Assembly: GCF_049651025.1 (NCBI RefSeq)
Contig: NZ_JBASBH010000036.1
Location: forward strand, 1-16,218
Direction: 5' to 3'
DNA length: 16,218 nucleotides
Source: Parvibaculum sp049651025
Lineage (GTDB): Bacteria; Pseudomonadota; Alphaproteobacteria; Parvibaculales; Parvibaculaceae
Every line of letters starts with the position of its first letter. The first letter of the stretch is position 1. The position numbers were made by a program, and so were the translations under genes. Positions 6,468-13,975 of this stretch are shown here, in pieces. The notes beneath the pieces are model-generated. The model was given only the letters and a program-made list of their open reading frames with translations, made no database searches and was not told the DNA's origin.

Positions 6468-7517
6468 TTATCCTCGTGGCATCAAGACCCAATAGTCGAG
6501 ATCGAGGACAACCCCATCAGCATAGCCTTTCTCCAGCGCACCGGGAAAGTCCGTGCAGGGCAGGTTTTTCGTCGCAATAGTGCATACGCGCAATGCGCCT
6601 ATATCGCTGCGTCCGGCGAGCGGCGCTTTTTCCACCACCTTCGACCAGGCAAAGATCGTATCGCCTGCAAAACATGGCGCCACATGACGCCCGCCATTGA
6701 TCGCGGAGACGAGAACGGCATTGGCCAGGCCGTTGAAAGAAAGGGCGCGCGCAAGCGAGATGACGTGACCGCCATAAATCAGGCGGCGACCAAAACGACC
6801 CTGCCCTTCGGTGAACTGATTGAAATGAACCTTCGCCGTATTCTGATAGAGGCGCGTCGCCATCATGTGCTCGGCTTCCTCGATCGTGATGCCGTCGACA
6901 TGATCGATCTTCTCGCCCACCTCGTAATCGTCCCAGAGATGGGGCGAACCCGACGCTGCTATGTCGAAACTCCTGAAGTCCGTGCCCGCCGGAACAAAAA
7001 GACTGCCGGCGTCAACAGCAGCGGGGAGCTTGGGCACATCCGTAACCGGCGCGGCGCTTGCCTTGTCGCGTTTGCGCACCATCACCCAGCGCACATAGTC
7101 AAGAACGATCTCTGCCTTCTGGTTGCGCCCGGTCGAGCGCACATAAACGACGCCCGTGGCGCCGTCTGAATTTTCCTTCAGGCCAATGACCTTCGAGATC
7201 GTCGAAAGCGTATCGCCGGGAAAGACAGGCTTATGAAAGCGGCAATCGGCATAGCCAAGATTGGCAACCGCATTGAGCGAAATATCCGGCACGGTCTTGC
7301 CGAAAACGACATGAAAAGCGAGCAGGTCATCGACGGGCGATTGCGCAAAGCCTGCCGCGCGCGCCACCTCGTCGGAGGATTGCAGACTGAAGCGTGAACC
7401 GAACAACGCCTGATATAGCGCGCGATCTCCCTCGTTCAGCGTGCGTGGCGTCGCATGGGTGAGCACCTGCCCGACCTTGAAATCCTCGAAGAAGTTTCCA
7501 GCGTTGGTCTTCGTCAT
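6468..7517 (-). CDS. mch: Mesaconyl-CoA hydratase (MaoC family)
   Basis: Encodes 349 aa, close to characterised Mch of Rhodobacter sphaeroides. It hydrates mesaconyl-CoA to beta-methylmalyl-CoA in the ethylmalonyl-CoA pathway of acetate assimilation. It has two hotdog/MaoC halves: about 9-150 (NFFEDFKVGQ, then HVVFGKTVPDISLNA, VFPGDTLSTISKVIG, YVRWVMVRKRD) and about 190-345 (LWDDYEVGEKIDHVDG, NTAKVHFN, GRRLIYGGHVISLARALSF, FAGDTI). These blocks match Mch rather than a generic enoyl hydratase. Its ATG overlaps the stop of the CitE-like gene (ATGA), so the two are coupled and likely act in sequence. Confidence 0.93.
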   Translation of the reverse strand: MTKTNAGNFFEDFKVGQVLTHATPRTLNEGDRALYQALFGSRFSLQSSDEVARAAGFAQSPVDDLLAFHVVFGKTVPDISLNAVANLGYADCRFHKPVFPGDTLSTISKVIGLKENSDGATGVVYVRSTGRNQKAEIVLDYVRWVMVRKRDKASAAPVTDVPKLPAAVDAGSLFVPAGTDFRSFDIAASGSPHLWDDYEVGEKIDHVDGITIEEAEHMMATRLYQNTAKVHFNQFTEGQGRFGRRLIYGGHVISLARALSFNGLANAVLVSAINGGRHVAPCFAGDTIFAWSKVVEKAPLAGRSDIGALRVCTIATKNLPCTDFPGALEKGYADGVVLDLDYWVLMPRG

Positions 7518-8404
7518 GCCTCAAGCTCCGCGATAGCGTCCGCAATGGCGACGGTACGCTTGGCAATTTCAGCATGAAGTATCTCGACCATGCGGCCATC
7601 GACTTTCAGCACACCCTTGCCCTTGTTTTCGGGCAATTCGAATGCGTCGATAGTCTTCCGTGCAAAGGCAACCGTTTCAGGATCGGGCGAGAAAACCGTA
7701 TTGCAAGGCAGAACCTGACTCGGATGAATGAGCGTCTTGCCGTCAAAGCCCATATCGCGGCCCTGTTCGCAAACGGCGGTAAAGCCTTCCTCATTCTTGA
7801 TGTCGTTATAAACGCCGTCGAGAATGACGAGGCCATATGCGCGCGCCGCAATCACCGAAAGGCCGAGCGATGCAAGCATCGGCACACGATCAGGCGTATG
7901 CGCCGCACGAAGCTCCTTCGCAATATCGTTTGTCCCCATGACCCAGAGCGTCATGCGCGAGCCGAGCGCCCGCGCCTGCTCCGCGATCGCCTGAATATTG
8001 AGGATCGCCAGCGGCGTCTCGATCATGCACCAGAGTTGCAAGCTCGCACTTGCCCCCGCTTGCGTGAGCGCCGCTTCGGCCCGTGCAACATCGTCGGCTG
8101 AATTGATCTTCGGCACGAGGATCGCATGCGGCTGCACGGCAACCGCCGCCTTGATGTCGTCCATGCCCCAGGGCGTATCGAGACCGTTCACACGAATGGC
8201 GATTTCACGCTTGCCATATCCGCCTGCCTTCACCGCGGCAACGACCTGCGCGCGCGCCTCTTCCTTGGCATCGGGCGCAACGGCGTCCTCCAGATCGAGG
8301 ATAAGCGCATCGGCGGGAATATCGCGCGCCTTCTCCATCGCCCGGGCATTCGACCCCGGCATGTAGAGGACGCTGCGACGCGGACGGGCGGACAAATTGG
8401 ACAT
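7514..8404 (-). CDS. CitE-like malyl-CoA thioesterase/lyase (Mcl2-type)
   Basis: Encodes 296 aa of the HpcH/HpaI-CitE TIM-barrel family. The start at 8404 has GGGAG upstream. Key blocks are RSVLYMPGSNARAMEKA (10-26), LDLEDAVAPD, R71 in RVNGLDTPWG, likely Mg ligands E129 (MIETP) and D160 (MGTNDIAKEL), and CEQGRDMGFDGKTLIHPSQ (212-230). The MGTND and CEQGRDMGFDGKTLIHP blocks resemble (3S)-malyl-CoA thioesterase Mcl2 more than the lyase Mcl1, from memory. It would then release malate from malyl-CoA; cleavage of beta-methylmalyl-CoA to glyoxylate and propionyl-CoA is the alternative. Coupling with mch supports an ethylmalonyl-CoA pathway role either way. Confidence 0.85.
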   Translation of the reverse strand: MSNLSARPRRSVLYMPGSNARAMEKARDIPADALILDLEDAVAPDAKEEARAQVVAAVKAGGYGKREIAIRVNGLDTPWGMDDIKAAVAVQPHAILVPKINSADDVARAEAALTQAGASASLQLWCMIETPLAILNIQAIAEQARALGSRMTLWVMGTNDIAKELRAAHTPDRVPMLASLGLSVIAARAYGLVILDGVYNDIKNEEGFTAVCEQGRDMGFDGKTLIHPSQVLPCNTVFSPDPETVAFARKTIDAFELPENKGKGVLKVDGRMVEILHAEIAKRTVAIADAIAELEA

Positions 8405-8471
8405 GCAGGCTCCCAACACTTTAGGCTTCTCGTGCCCGGCTTTCTTTAAGCTCTCGCGCACGCGAAAGGGA

Positions 8472-8497
8472 CACTATAAATCTTGGAACCGATAGTG
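8472..8497. promoter_or_regulatory. Inverted repeat in the mcl/pdxY divergent promoter region
   Basis: CACTAT (8472-8477) and ATAGTG (8492-8497) are a perfect 6-bp inverted repeat with 14 bases between. The left arm overlaps TATAAA (8475-8480), a fair plus-strand -10 for pdxY about 54 bases before its ATG; the matching -35 is poor. It lies between divergent genes starting at 8404 and 8535, so a bound regulator could affect both. No regulator is recognised. Confidence 0.3.
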
Positions 8498-8534
8498 AAG
8501 CGGATTCAGGCGGCGGGGGCCATGAGGAAGATGA

Positions 8535-9380
8535 ATGGCAACAATCCTTTCCATCTCGAGCCAGGTCATTTATGGCGCGGTCGGAAATTCTGCAGCAGGC
8601 TTTGCCATTCAGCGGCTCGGCCATGAGGTCTGGGCTGTACCAACCGTTCTCCTTGCCCATCATCCCGGCTATGGCAAATATGAAGGCGGGCCGGTCGAAG
8701 CGGAATTGATCGCGAGCCTCATTGCAGCACTCGATGCGCAGGGCTGGCTGAAACGCTGCGACGCCGTGATTTCAGGTTATCTGGCCGAACCCGGTCATGC
8801 CGATGCCGTTGCCGACGCGGTGGAGCGCGTAAAGGCTGCGAACCCGGCCGCACTCTATCTGTGCGATCCGATCATGGGCGACGAGCCGAACGGGCTTTAT
8901 GTCGCGCCGGAAATCGAGGCCGCCGTGAAGGAACTCGCCGCTCAGGCGGACATTCTCACGCCCAACTGGTTTGAATTCGGCAGACTGACCGGCGAAACAC
9001 CGAGCGACGCGCGCGCAGCCATCGCACTTGCCAAAAGCCTCAAGGCGAAAATCGTCGCCGTGACATCGGCGCCTGCCCCGGAAGGCCGCATCGCCTGCCT
9101 CGCCGTCGATGGCAAGAAAGGCTATCGCACCGAAACATTGGTGCATAAGCCGCCGGAAGGAGGCACCGCGCCCAAGGGCACAGGCGATCTCTTCTCGGCG
9201 ATTTTCCTGTCGCGCCTTCTCACCGGCAACGACGTGCCGCTCGCATTGGCGCGGGCAACCGCCTCGACAGCGGCTCTCGTCAAATCAAGCATCGAGGCGG
9301 GTCGAAGCGAACTCGCCCTCGCCCGCGATCAGGGCATGATCTGGGATCCGGGCCTGCTGCCTTCGATAGAGATTTTCTGA
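8535..9380 (+). CDS. pdxY: Pyridoxal kinase
   Basis: Encodes 281 aa, usual for PdxY of the ribokinase superfamily; it phosphorylates pyridoxal in the vitamin B6 salvage route. It shows the substrate-site N-terminus SSQVIYGAVGNSAAGF (8-23), AHHPGYGKYEG (41-51), DPIMGD (111-116), LTPNWFEFGRLTG (141-153), and the ATP/anion-hole motif PKGTGDLFSA (213-222) with catalytic D218. The ATG at 8535 is preceded by GAGG at 8524-8527. It is convergent with asd, with 14 bases between stops and no clear terminator there. It diverges from the malyl-CoA enzyme gene. Confidence 0.95.
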   Translation: MATILSISSQVIYGAVGNSAAGFAIQRLGHEVWAVPTVLLAHHPGYGKYEGGPVEAELIASLIAALDAQGWLKRCDAVISGYLAEPGHADAVADAVERVKAANPAALYLCDPIMGDEPNGLYVAPEIEAAVKELAAQADILTPNWFEFGRLTGETPSDARAAIALAKSLKAKIVAVTSAPAPEGRIACLAVDGKKGYRTETLVHKPPEGGTAPKGTGDLFSAIFLSRLLTGNDVPLALARATASTAALVKSSIEAGRSELALARDQGMIWDPGLLPSIEIF

Positions 9381-9394
9381 GAACGGCCCGAACC

Positions 9395-10417
9395 TCAGGC
9401 CGCTTTCTTCAGATAGCGCGCGCCGAGAATTTCCGCGATCTGCACGGCATTGAGCGCCGCGCCCTTGCGCAGATTGTCGGACACGACCCACATCGCCAGA
9501 CCGTTATCGACGGTCGGGTCGCTGCGGATGCGGCTGATATAGGTCGCAAAATCGCCGACGCATTCGAGCGGCGTCACATAGCCGCCGTCCTCGCGCTTGT
9601 CGACAACGAGACAGCCGGGCGCCTCGCGCAAGATTTCGCGCGCTTCCTCATCCGAAATCGGATTCTCGAATTCGATATTGAGCGATTCCGAATGGCCGAC
9701 AAAAACCGGCACACGCACGCAGGTTGCCGTGACCTTGATTTTCGGATCGAGAATTTTCTTCGTCTCGACCACCATCTTCCACTCTTCCTTCGTGTAGCCA
9801 TCCTCCATGAAGACATCGATATGGGGGATGACATTGAAGGCAATCTGCTTGGTGAACTTCTTGCGCTCCACCGGATCGTTGACGTAGATCGCGCGCGTCT
9901 GCTCGAAAAGCTCGTCCATGCCTTCCTTGCCCGCGCCCGATGTCGACTGATAGGTCGAAACGATGACGCGCTTGATCTTCGCGACGTCATGCAAGGGCTT
10001 AAGCGCCACAACCATCTGCGCCGTCGAGCAATTGGGATTGGCGATGATCATTTTCTTCGTATAGCCGGCAATCGCCGCCGCATTCACTTCCGGCACGACG
10101 AGCGGCACATCGGGATCCATGCGGTACTTGGACGAATTGTCGATCATCACGCAACCCGCCGCCGCGATACGACCGGACCATTCGGCGGCAACGGTCGAGC
10201 CCGCCGACATCAGGCAGATATCGGTGCCCTTGAAGTCGTAATTTTCGAGCGCCTTCACCTTCAGGATTTTATCGCCATAGGAAACTTCCGTGCCCTGGCT
10301 GCGGCGTGAAGCGAGCGCAACAACCTCATCAGCCGGAAACTGGCGCTCTTCGAGGATGTTCAGCATCTCGCGGCCCACATTGCCCGTGGCACCGACAACG
10401 GCAACTTTGTAACCCAT
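9395..10417 (-). CDS. asd: Aspartate-semialdehyde dehydrogenase
   Basis: Encodes 340 aa. It reduces aspartyl phosphate to aspartate semialdehyde, the branch point to lysine/diaminopimelate, threonine and methionine. VVGATGNVGREML (7-19) is the NADP-binding loop; the catalytic cysteine is C130 in ANPNCSTAQM; substrate-binding R235 and H242 lie in VRVPVFVGHSES. AGGAGAAG sits at good distance before the ATG. It follows leuB in the same direction after 154 bases containing two repeats. The leuCDB-asd order is common in alphaproteobacteria. Confidence 0.97.
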   Translation of the reverse strand: MGYKVAVVGATGNVGREMLNILEERQFPADEVVALASRRSQGTEVSYGDKILKVKALENYDFKGTDICLMSAGSTVAAEWSGRIAAAGCVMIDNSSKYRMDPDVPLVVPEVNAAAIAGYTKKMIIANPNCSTAQMVVALKPLHDVAKIKRVIVSTYQSTSGAGKEGMDELFEQTRAIYVNDPVERKKFTKQIAFNVIPHIDVFMEDGYTKEEWKMVVETKKILDPKIKVTATCVRVPVFVGHSESLNIEFENPISDEEAREILREAPGCLVVDKREDGGYVTPLECVGDFATYISRIRSDPTVDNGLAMWVVSDNLRKGAALNAVQIAEILGARYLKKAA

Positions 10418-10456
10418 GTGACTTCTCCTGTGTTCCCGGCGACGGAACCTGCGGGC

Positions 10457-10498
10457 CTCATCCTTCGAGATGCCGCTCTGCGGCTTCTCAGGATAAGG
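10457..10498. repeat. Palindromic intergenic repeat, leuB-asd gap (copy 1)
   Basis: CTCATCCTTCGAGA at the left faces TCTCAGGATAAG at the right, with CCGC (10473-10476)/GCGG (10480-10483) closing the inner stem. The form CTCATCC-TTCGAGA...CTCAGGAT is a common alphaproteobacterial repeat type. It sits just upstream of asd. Confidence 0.65.
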
Positions 10499-10518
10499 AA
10501 CTCATACTGAACTCATCT

Positions 10519-10563
10519 CTCATCCCGAGACGCGCGACACAATCGCGCGTCTCGAAGAACGAG
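10519..10563. repeat. Palindromic intergenic repeat, leuB-asd gap (copy 2)
   Basis: A perfect 12-bp stem, CGAGACGCGCGA (10526-10537)/TCGCGCGTCTCG (10543-10554), has a 5-base loop CACAA. It is flanked by CTCAT (10519-10523) and ACGAG (10559-10563). It belongs to the same CTCATCC/GAGACG type as the neighbouring copy, in opposite orientation. It begins right after leuB and could act as an mRNA-stabilising or attenuating hairpin; there is no T-run, so it is not an obvious terminator. Confidence 0.7.
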
Positions 10564-10571
10564 TCCTCTGC

Positions 10572-11681
10572 TTATCCGTTCAACCGATCCAGTTCCTTCA
10601 GGATCGCATCACCCATCTGGAGCGTACCGACCTTCGTCATGCCAGCCTGCATGATGTCGCCCGTGCGCAATCCACTGGCGAGAACGGCATCAACCGCCTT
10701 CTCCAGCAGGTCAGCACAAGCACCGCGATCGAATGTGTAGCGAAGCGCCATCGCAAAGGAGAGGATCGACGCAATCGGATTGGCCGCACCCGTGCCGGCA
10801 ATGTCGGGTGCGGAACCATGCACCGGCTCATACATCGCCTTCGCCTTGCCGCTCGCATCCTTCGCGCCGAGCGAGGCCGACGGCAACATGCCGAGCGAAC
10901 CCGTCAACATCGAGGCGATATCGGAGAGAACGTCGCCGAAGAGATTGTCGGTAACGATGACGTCGAACTGCTTCGGGTTGCGCACAAGTTGCATGGCGCA
11001 ATTATCGGCAAGCATGTGATCGAGCTTCACATCGGAGAACTGTTCGGCATGCAGCTTGATGACTTCTTCGTACCAAAGCACGCCGGACTTCATCACATTG
11101 CGCTTCTCGACCGAGGTCACGCGATTGCCGCGCTTGCGCGCCAGCTCGAAAGCCACCGCGGCGATGCGGCGGATTTCGCTCGTCGTATAAACCTGCGTGT
11201 CGATGCCGCGACGCTCGCCATTGGGCAGGTCTTCGATGATCTTGGGTTCACCGAAATAAACGCCGCCGGTCAGCTCGCGCACGATCATGATGTCGAGGCC
11301 TTCGACGATTTCGCGCTTCAGCGACGAAGCATCCGCAAGCGCCGCAAAGCAAAGCGCGGGGCGAAGATTGGCGAAGAGCTCAAGATCCTTGCGCAGCCGC
11401 AGAAGGCCTGCTTCCGGCCGCACGTCATAAGGCACTGCATCCCACTTGGGGCCGCCGACCGCGCCGAGGAAAACCGCATCCGACTTCAGCGCCTTCTCGA
11501 TCGTCGCATCCGTGATTGCAACGCCATGCGCGTCGTAGCAGCAGCCGCCGACGAGATCGCGATCGATCTCGACATCGAACTTGCGGTTCTTCGCATACCA
11601 GCCAATGACGCGTTCAACCTGACCCATCACTTCCGGGCCGATGCCGTCGCCAGCAACAATCAGGATCTTCTTCGTGCTCAT
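10572..11681 (-). CDS. leuB: 3-isopropylmalate dehydrogenase
   Basis: Encodes 369 aa, usual length. It catalyses NAD-dependent oxidative decarboxylation of 3-isopropylmalate, the third step of leucine synthesis. The start MSTKK (11681) follows AGGAAAG; an upstream in-frame ATG lacks a site and gives an atypical N-terminus. GDGIGPEV is at 11-18. Substrate-binding residues are R97, R107 (NLRP), R135 (VRELTGGVYFG), K193 and D221; metal-site D245 and D249 lie in the family signature NLFGDVLSDIASMLTG (246-261). HGSAPDIAGTGAANP (288-302) forms the NAD-binding loop. It is separated from leuD by 126 bases of repeats. Confidence 0.97.
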   Translation of the reverse strand: MSTKKILIVAGDGIGPEVMGQVERVIGWYAKNRKFDVEIDRDLVGGCCYDAHGVAITDATIEKALKSDAVFLGAVGGPKWDAVPYDVRPEAGLLRLRKDLELFANLRPALCFAALADASSLKREIVEGLDIMIVRELTGGVYFGEPKIIEDLPNGERRGIDTQVYTTSEIRRIAAVAFELARKRGNRVTSVEKRNVMKSGVLWYEEVIKLHAEQFSDVKLDHMLADNCAMQLVRNPKQFDVIVTDNLFGDVLSDIASMLTGSLGMLPSASLGAKDASGKAKAMYEPVHGSAPDIAGTGAANPIASILSFAMALRYTFDRGACADLLEKAVDAVLASGLRTGDIMQAGMTKVGTLQMGDAILKELDRLNG

Positions 11682-11693
11682 CTTTCCTACTCT

Positions 11694-11725
11694 CGTCATT
11701 GCCGGGCTTGACCCGGCAATCCAGG
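11694..11725. repeat. Palindromic intergenic repeat, leuD-leuB gap (copy 1)
   Basis: TTGCCGGG (11699-11706), loop CTTGA, CCCGGCAA (11712-11719), preceded by CGTCA and followed by TCCAGG. It shares the GTCAT-stem-CTTG-stem-ATCCA pattern with the elements at 2070-2157. It lies just before the leuB ribosome site. Confidence 0.7.
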
Positions 11726-11742
11726 ATCACTTGCTCCGTGCT

Positions 11743-11796
11743 TGTCATTCTGGATACCCGGCCTCCTCAAAATATGAGGAGCGTCCGGGCATGACA
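11743..11796. repeat. Palindromic intergenic repeat, leuD-leuB gap (copy 2)
   Basis: The outer arms TGTCAT (11743-11748)/ATGACA (11791-11796) enclose CCCGG (11757-11761)/CCGGG (11785-11789) and CTCCTC (11763-11768)/GAGGAG (11776-11781), with the AT-rich loop AAAATAT. The long hairpin starts 12 bases after the leuD stop and could protect or attenuate the leuCD message. Confidence 0.7.
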
Positions 11797-11807
11797 GTCA
11801 GTCTTTG

Positions 11808-12413
11808 TTACAGCCAGGGCTGCTCGACAGCGTGGCGCTTTTCGTAAGTCGCAATCTCCGCGCCCTTCTTCATCGTCAGGCCGACGCCATCGAGACCTTC
11901 AAGCATGCAATGCTTGCGGAAGGCATCGATATCGAACTTGATGACGCCGCCATCGGGGCCGCGAATTTCCTGCGCCTCAAGATCGATCGTGACGACGGCA
12001 TTGGAGCCGCGCTGGGCGTCATCCATCAGCTTGTCCACATCGGCTTGCGGAAGCACGATCGGCAGAATGCCGTTCTGGAAGCAGTTATTGTAAAAAATAT
12101 CGGCAAAGCTCGTGGCAATGACGCAACGAATGCCGAAATCGACCAGCGCCCAGGGCGCATGCTCGCGCGACGAACCGCAGCCGAAATTCTCGCCCGTGAC
12201 GAGGATCTGCGCATTGCGATAGGCGGGCTTGTTCAGCACGAAATCCGGGATCTCGTTGCCCCTGTCGTCATAGCGCATTTCATCGAACAGGTTCTTGCCG
12301 AGACCCGTGCGCTTGATCGTCTTCAGGAACTGCTTGGGGATGATCATATCAGTGTCGATATTGATCAGCGGCAGCGGCGCCGCAACGCCTGTGAGTTTAT
12401 TGAACTTGTCCAT
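11808..12413 (-). CDS. leuD: 3-isopropylmalate dehydratase small subunit
   Basis: Encodes 201 aa, the swivel-domain subunit that pairs with LeuC to isomerise 2- to 3-isopropylmalate. It shows NIDTDMIIPKQFL (18-30) and the family signature GENFGCGSSREHAPWAL (74-90). GAGGAGA lies about 7 bases before the ATG. It begins 11 bases after leuC, so the two subunits are coexpressed. Confidence 0.97.
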   Translation of the reverse strand: MDKFNKLTGVAAPLPLINIDTDMIIPKQFLKTIKRTGLGKNLFDEMRYDDRGNEIPDFVLNKPAYRNAQILVTGENFGCGSSREHAPWALVDFGIRCVIATSFADIFYNNCFQNGILPIVLPQADVDKLMDDAQRGSNAVVTIDLEAQEIRGPDGGVIKFDIDAFRKHCMLEGLDGVGLTMKKGAEIATYEKRHAVEQPWL

Positions 12414-12424
12414 CTGGCGTCTCC

Positions 12425-13828
12425 TCAGTTCATCTTCCGCACATCGACGAAGTGGCCGGCAATCGCAGCCGCCGCAGCCATTGCAGGCGAGACGAGATGC
12501 GTGCGGCCGCCACGGCCCTGACGGCCTTCGAAGTTGCGGTTCGACGTTGATGCGCAGCGCTCGCCGGGCTCAAGCTTGTCGGCATTCATCGCCAGACACA
12601 TCGAGCAACCGGGCTCACGCCATTCAAAGCCTGCTTCGATGAAAATCTTGTCGAGGCCTTCAGCTTCAGCTTGTTCTTTCACCAGACCCGAACCCGGCAC
12701 GACCATCGCATTGACCGTGGACGCAACCTTGCGGCCCTTGGCAATAACAGCAGCGGCGCGCAGGTCTTCGATGCGGCCATTGGTGCACGAACCGATGAAC
12801 ACGCGGTCGATCTTCACGTCCGTGATCGGCGTGCCTGCGGTCAGGCCCATATAGGCGAGCGAACGCTCCATCGCGTTGCGCTTGCCTTCATCCGCAACGA
12901 GCGCGGGATCGGGTACGCGGTCGGTGATCTTGATGACATTTTCAGGGCTCGTGCCCCAGGTGATCATCGGCGGCAGATTGGCGATGTCGAGCGTCACTTC
13001 CTTGTCGAAATGCGCGCCTTCGTCGGACGGCAGCGTCAGCCAATAGGCAGCCGCCTTCTCCCAGTTCTCGCCCTTGGGCGCCATCGGGCGGCCCTTGAAA
13101 TAGGCGACGGTCTTTTCGTCAGGCGCGATGAGGCCAGCGCGCGCGCCCGCTTCAATGGTCATGTTGCAGACCGTCATGCGGCCTTCCATCGACAGATCGC
13201 GGATCGCCTCGCCTGCATATTCGATGACGTAGCCCGTGCCGCCTGCCGTGCCGATATGGCCGATGATGGCAAGCGCAATGTCCTTGGCAGTGAAGCCTTC
13301 CGGCGCCTTGCCGACGACATTGATGCGCAGGTTCTTCGCCTTCGCCTGGATCAGCGTCTGCGTGGCAAGGACGTGCTCGACTTCGGACGTGCCGATGCCA
13401 TGCGCAAGCGCGCCGAATGCGCCATGCGTCGAGGTGTGGCTGTCGCCGCAAACAATGGTCGTGCCCGGCAGCGTGAAGCCCTGTTCCGGCCCGACGATAT
13501 GCACGATGCCCTGACGGATGTCGTTCATCTTGAGATATTCGATGCCGAACTCTTTGGCATTGTCTTCAAGCGTCTGCACCTGGATGCGGCTCTCAGGGTC
13601 CGCAATGCCTTTCGAGCGGTCGGTCGTCGGCACGTTGTGATCGGCGACGGCGAGCGTCTTGGCAGGCGCATGGACCTTGCGGCCAGCCATGCGCAGACCT
13701 TCAAAGGCCTGCGGGCTCGTGACTTCATGCACAAGATGGCGGTCGATATAGAGAAGTCCGGTGCCATCCTCAGCCATCTCGACGAGATGCGCGTCCCAGA
13801 TTTTGTCGTACATTGTACGAGGTGCCAT
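12425..13828 (-). CDS. leuC: 3-isopropylmalate dehydratase large subunit
   Basis: Encodes 467 aa of the aconitase family, catalytic subunit of isopropylmalate isomerase. The [4Fe-4S] ligands are C348 (FIGSCTNGRIEDL), C408 and C411 (EPGCSMCLAMN). VCGDSHTSTHGAFGALAHGI (127-146) and SNRNFEGRQG (429-438) are family blocks. The start MAPRTM at 13828 follows a very strong AAGGAG; the upstream in-frame ATG is not needed. Its promoter should lie in the roughly 80 bases between the start and the rplS terminator. No leucine-codon leader peptide or attenuator was seen there. Confidence 0.97.
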   Translation of the reverse strand: MAPRTMYDKIWDAHLVEMAEDGTGLLYIDRHLVHEVTSPQAFEGLRMAGRKVHAPAKTLAVADHNVPTTDRSKGIADPESRIQVQTLEDNAKEFGIEYLKMNDIRQGIVHIVGPEQGFTLPGTTIVCGDSHTSTHGAFGALAHGIGTSEVEHVLATQTLIQAKAKNLRINVVGKAPEGFTAKDIALAIIGHIGTAGGTGYVIEYAGEAIRDLSMEGRMTVCNMTIEAGARAGLIAPDEKTVAYFKGRPMAPKGENWEKAAAYWLTLPSDEGAHFDKEVTLDIANLPPMITWGTSPENVIKITDRVPDPALVADEGKRNAMERSLAYMGLTAGTPITDVKIDRVFIGSCTNGRIEDLRAAAVIAKGRKVASTVNAMVVPGSGLVKEQAEAEGLDKIFIEAGFEWREPGCSMCLAMNADKLEPGERCASTSNRNFEGRQGRGGRTHLVSPAMAAAAAIAGHFVDVRKMN

Positions 13829-13910
13829 TTTCTTTCTCCTTTTCGCGCAGGCGCTCAAGCGAGGCGTCGCGAGTATCTAGAACTCAAGTGGTGTCGGGCA
13901 GCCGAAAAAC

Positions 13911-13947
13911 AAAAAGCGGGCCGGGGCTCGAGGCCCTGCCCGCTTTT
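13911..13947 (-). terminator. Terminator after rplS
   Basis: On the minus strand AAAAGCGGGC pairs with GCCCGCTTTT (arms 13938-13947 and 13912-13921), a 10-bp stem enclosing a GC-rich loop, followed by TTTTTGTTTTTC. It ends the rpsP-rimM-trmD-rplS transcript ahead of leuC. A smaller stem GTCCGT/ACGGAC (13955-13960, 13966-13971) lies between it and the rplS stop. Confidence 0.88.
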
Positions 13948-13975
13948 GCTTTCTGTCCGTGAATTACGGACGAGT

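Noticed and set aside
9377..9410. Terminator between the convergent pdxY and asd genes
   Set aside because: Only a weak CTGAG/CTCAG pairing overlapping the gene ends is visible, with no T-run, so it was not called.
13829..13910. Leucine leader-peptide attenuator before leuC
   Set aside because: No short frame with a run of leucine codons and no competing hairpins or T-run are seen between the rplS terminator and leuC.
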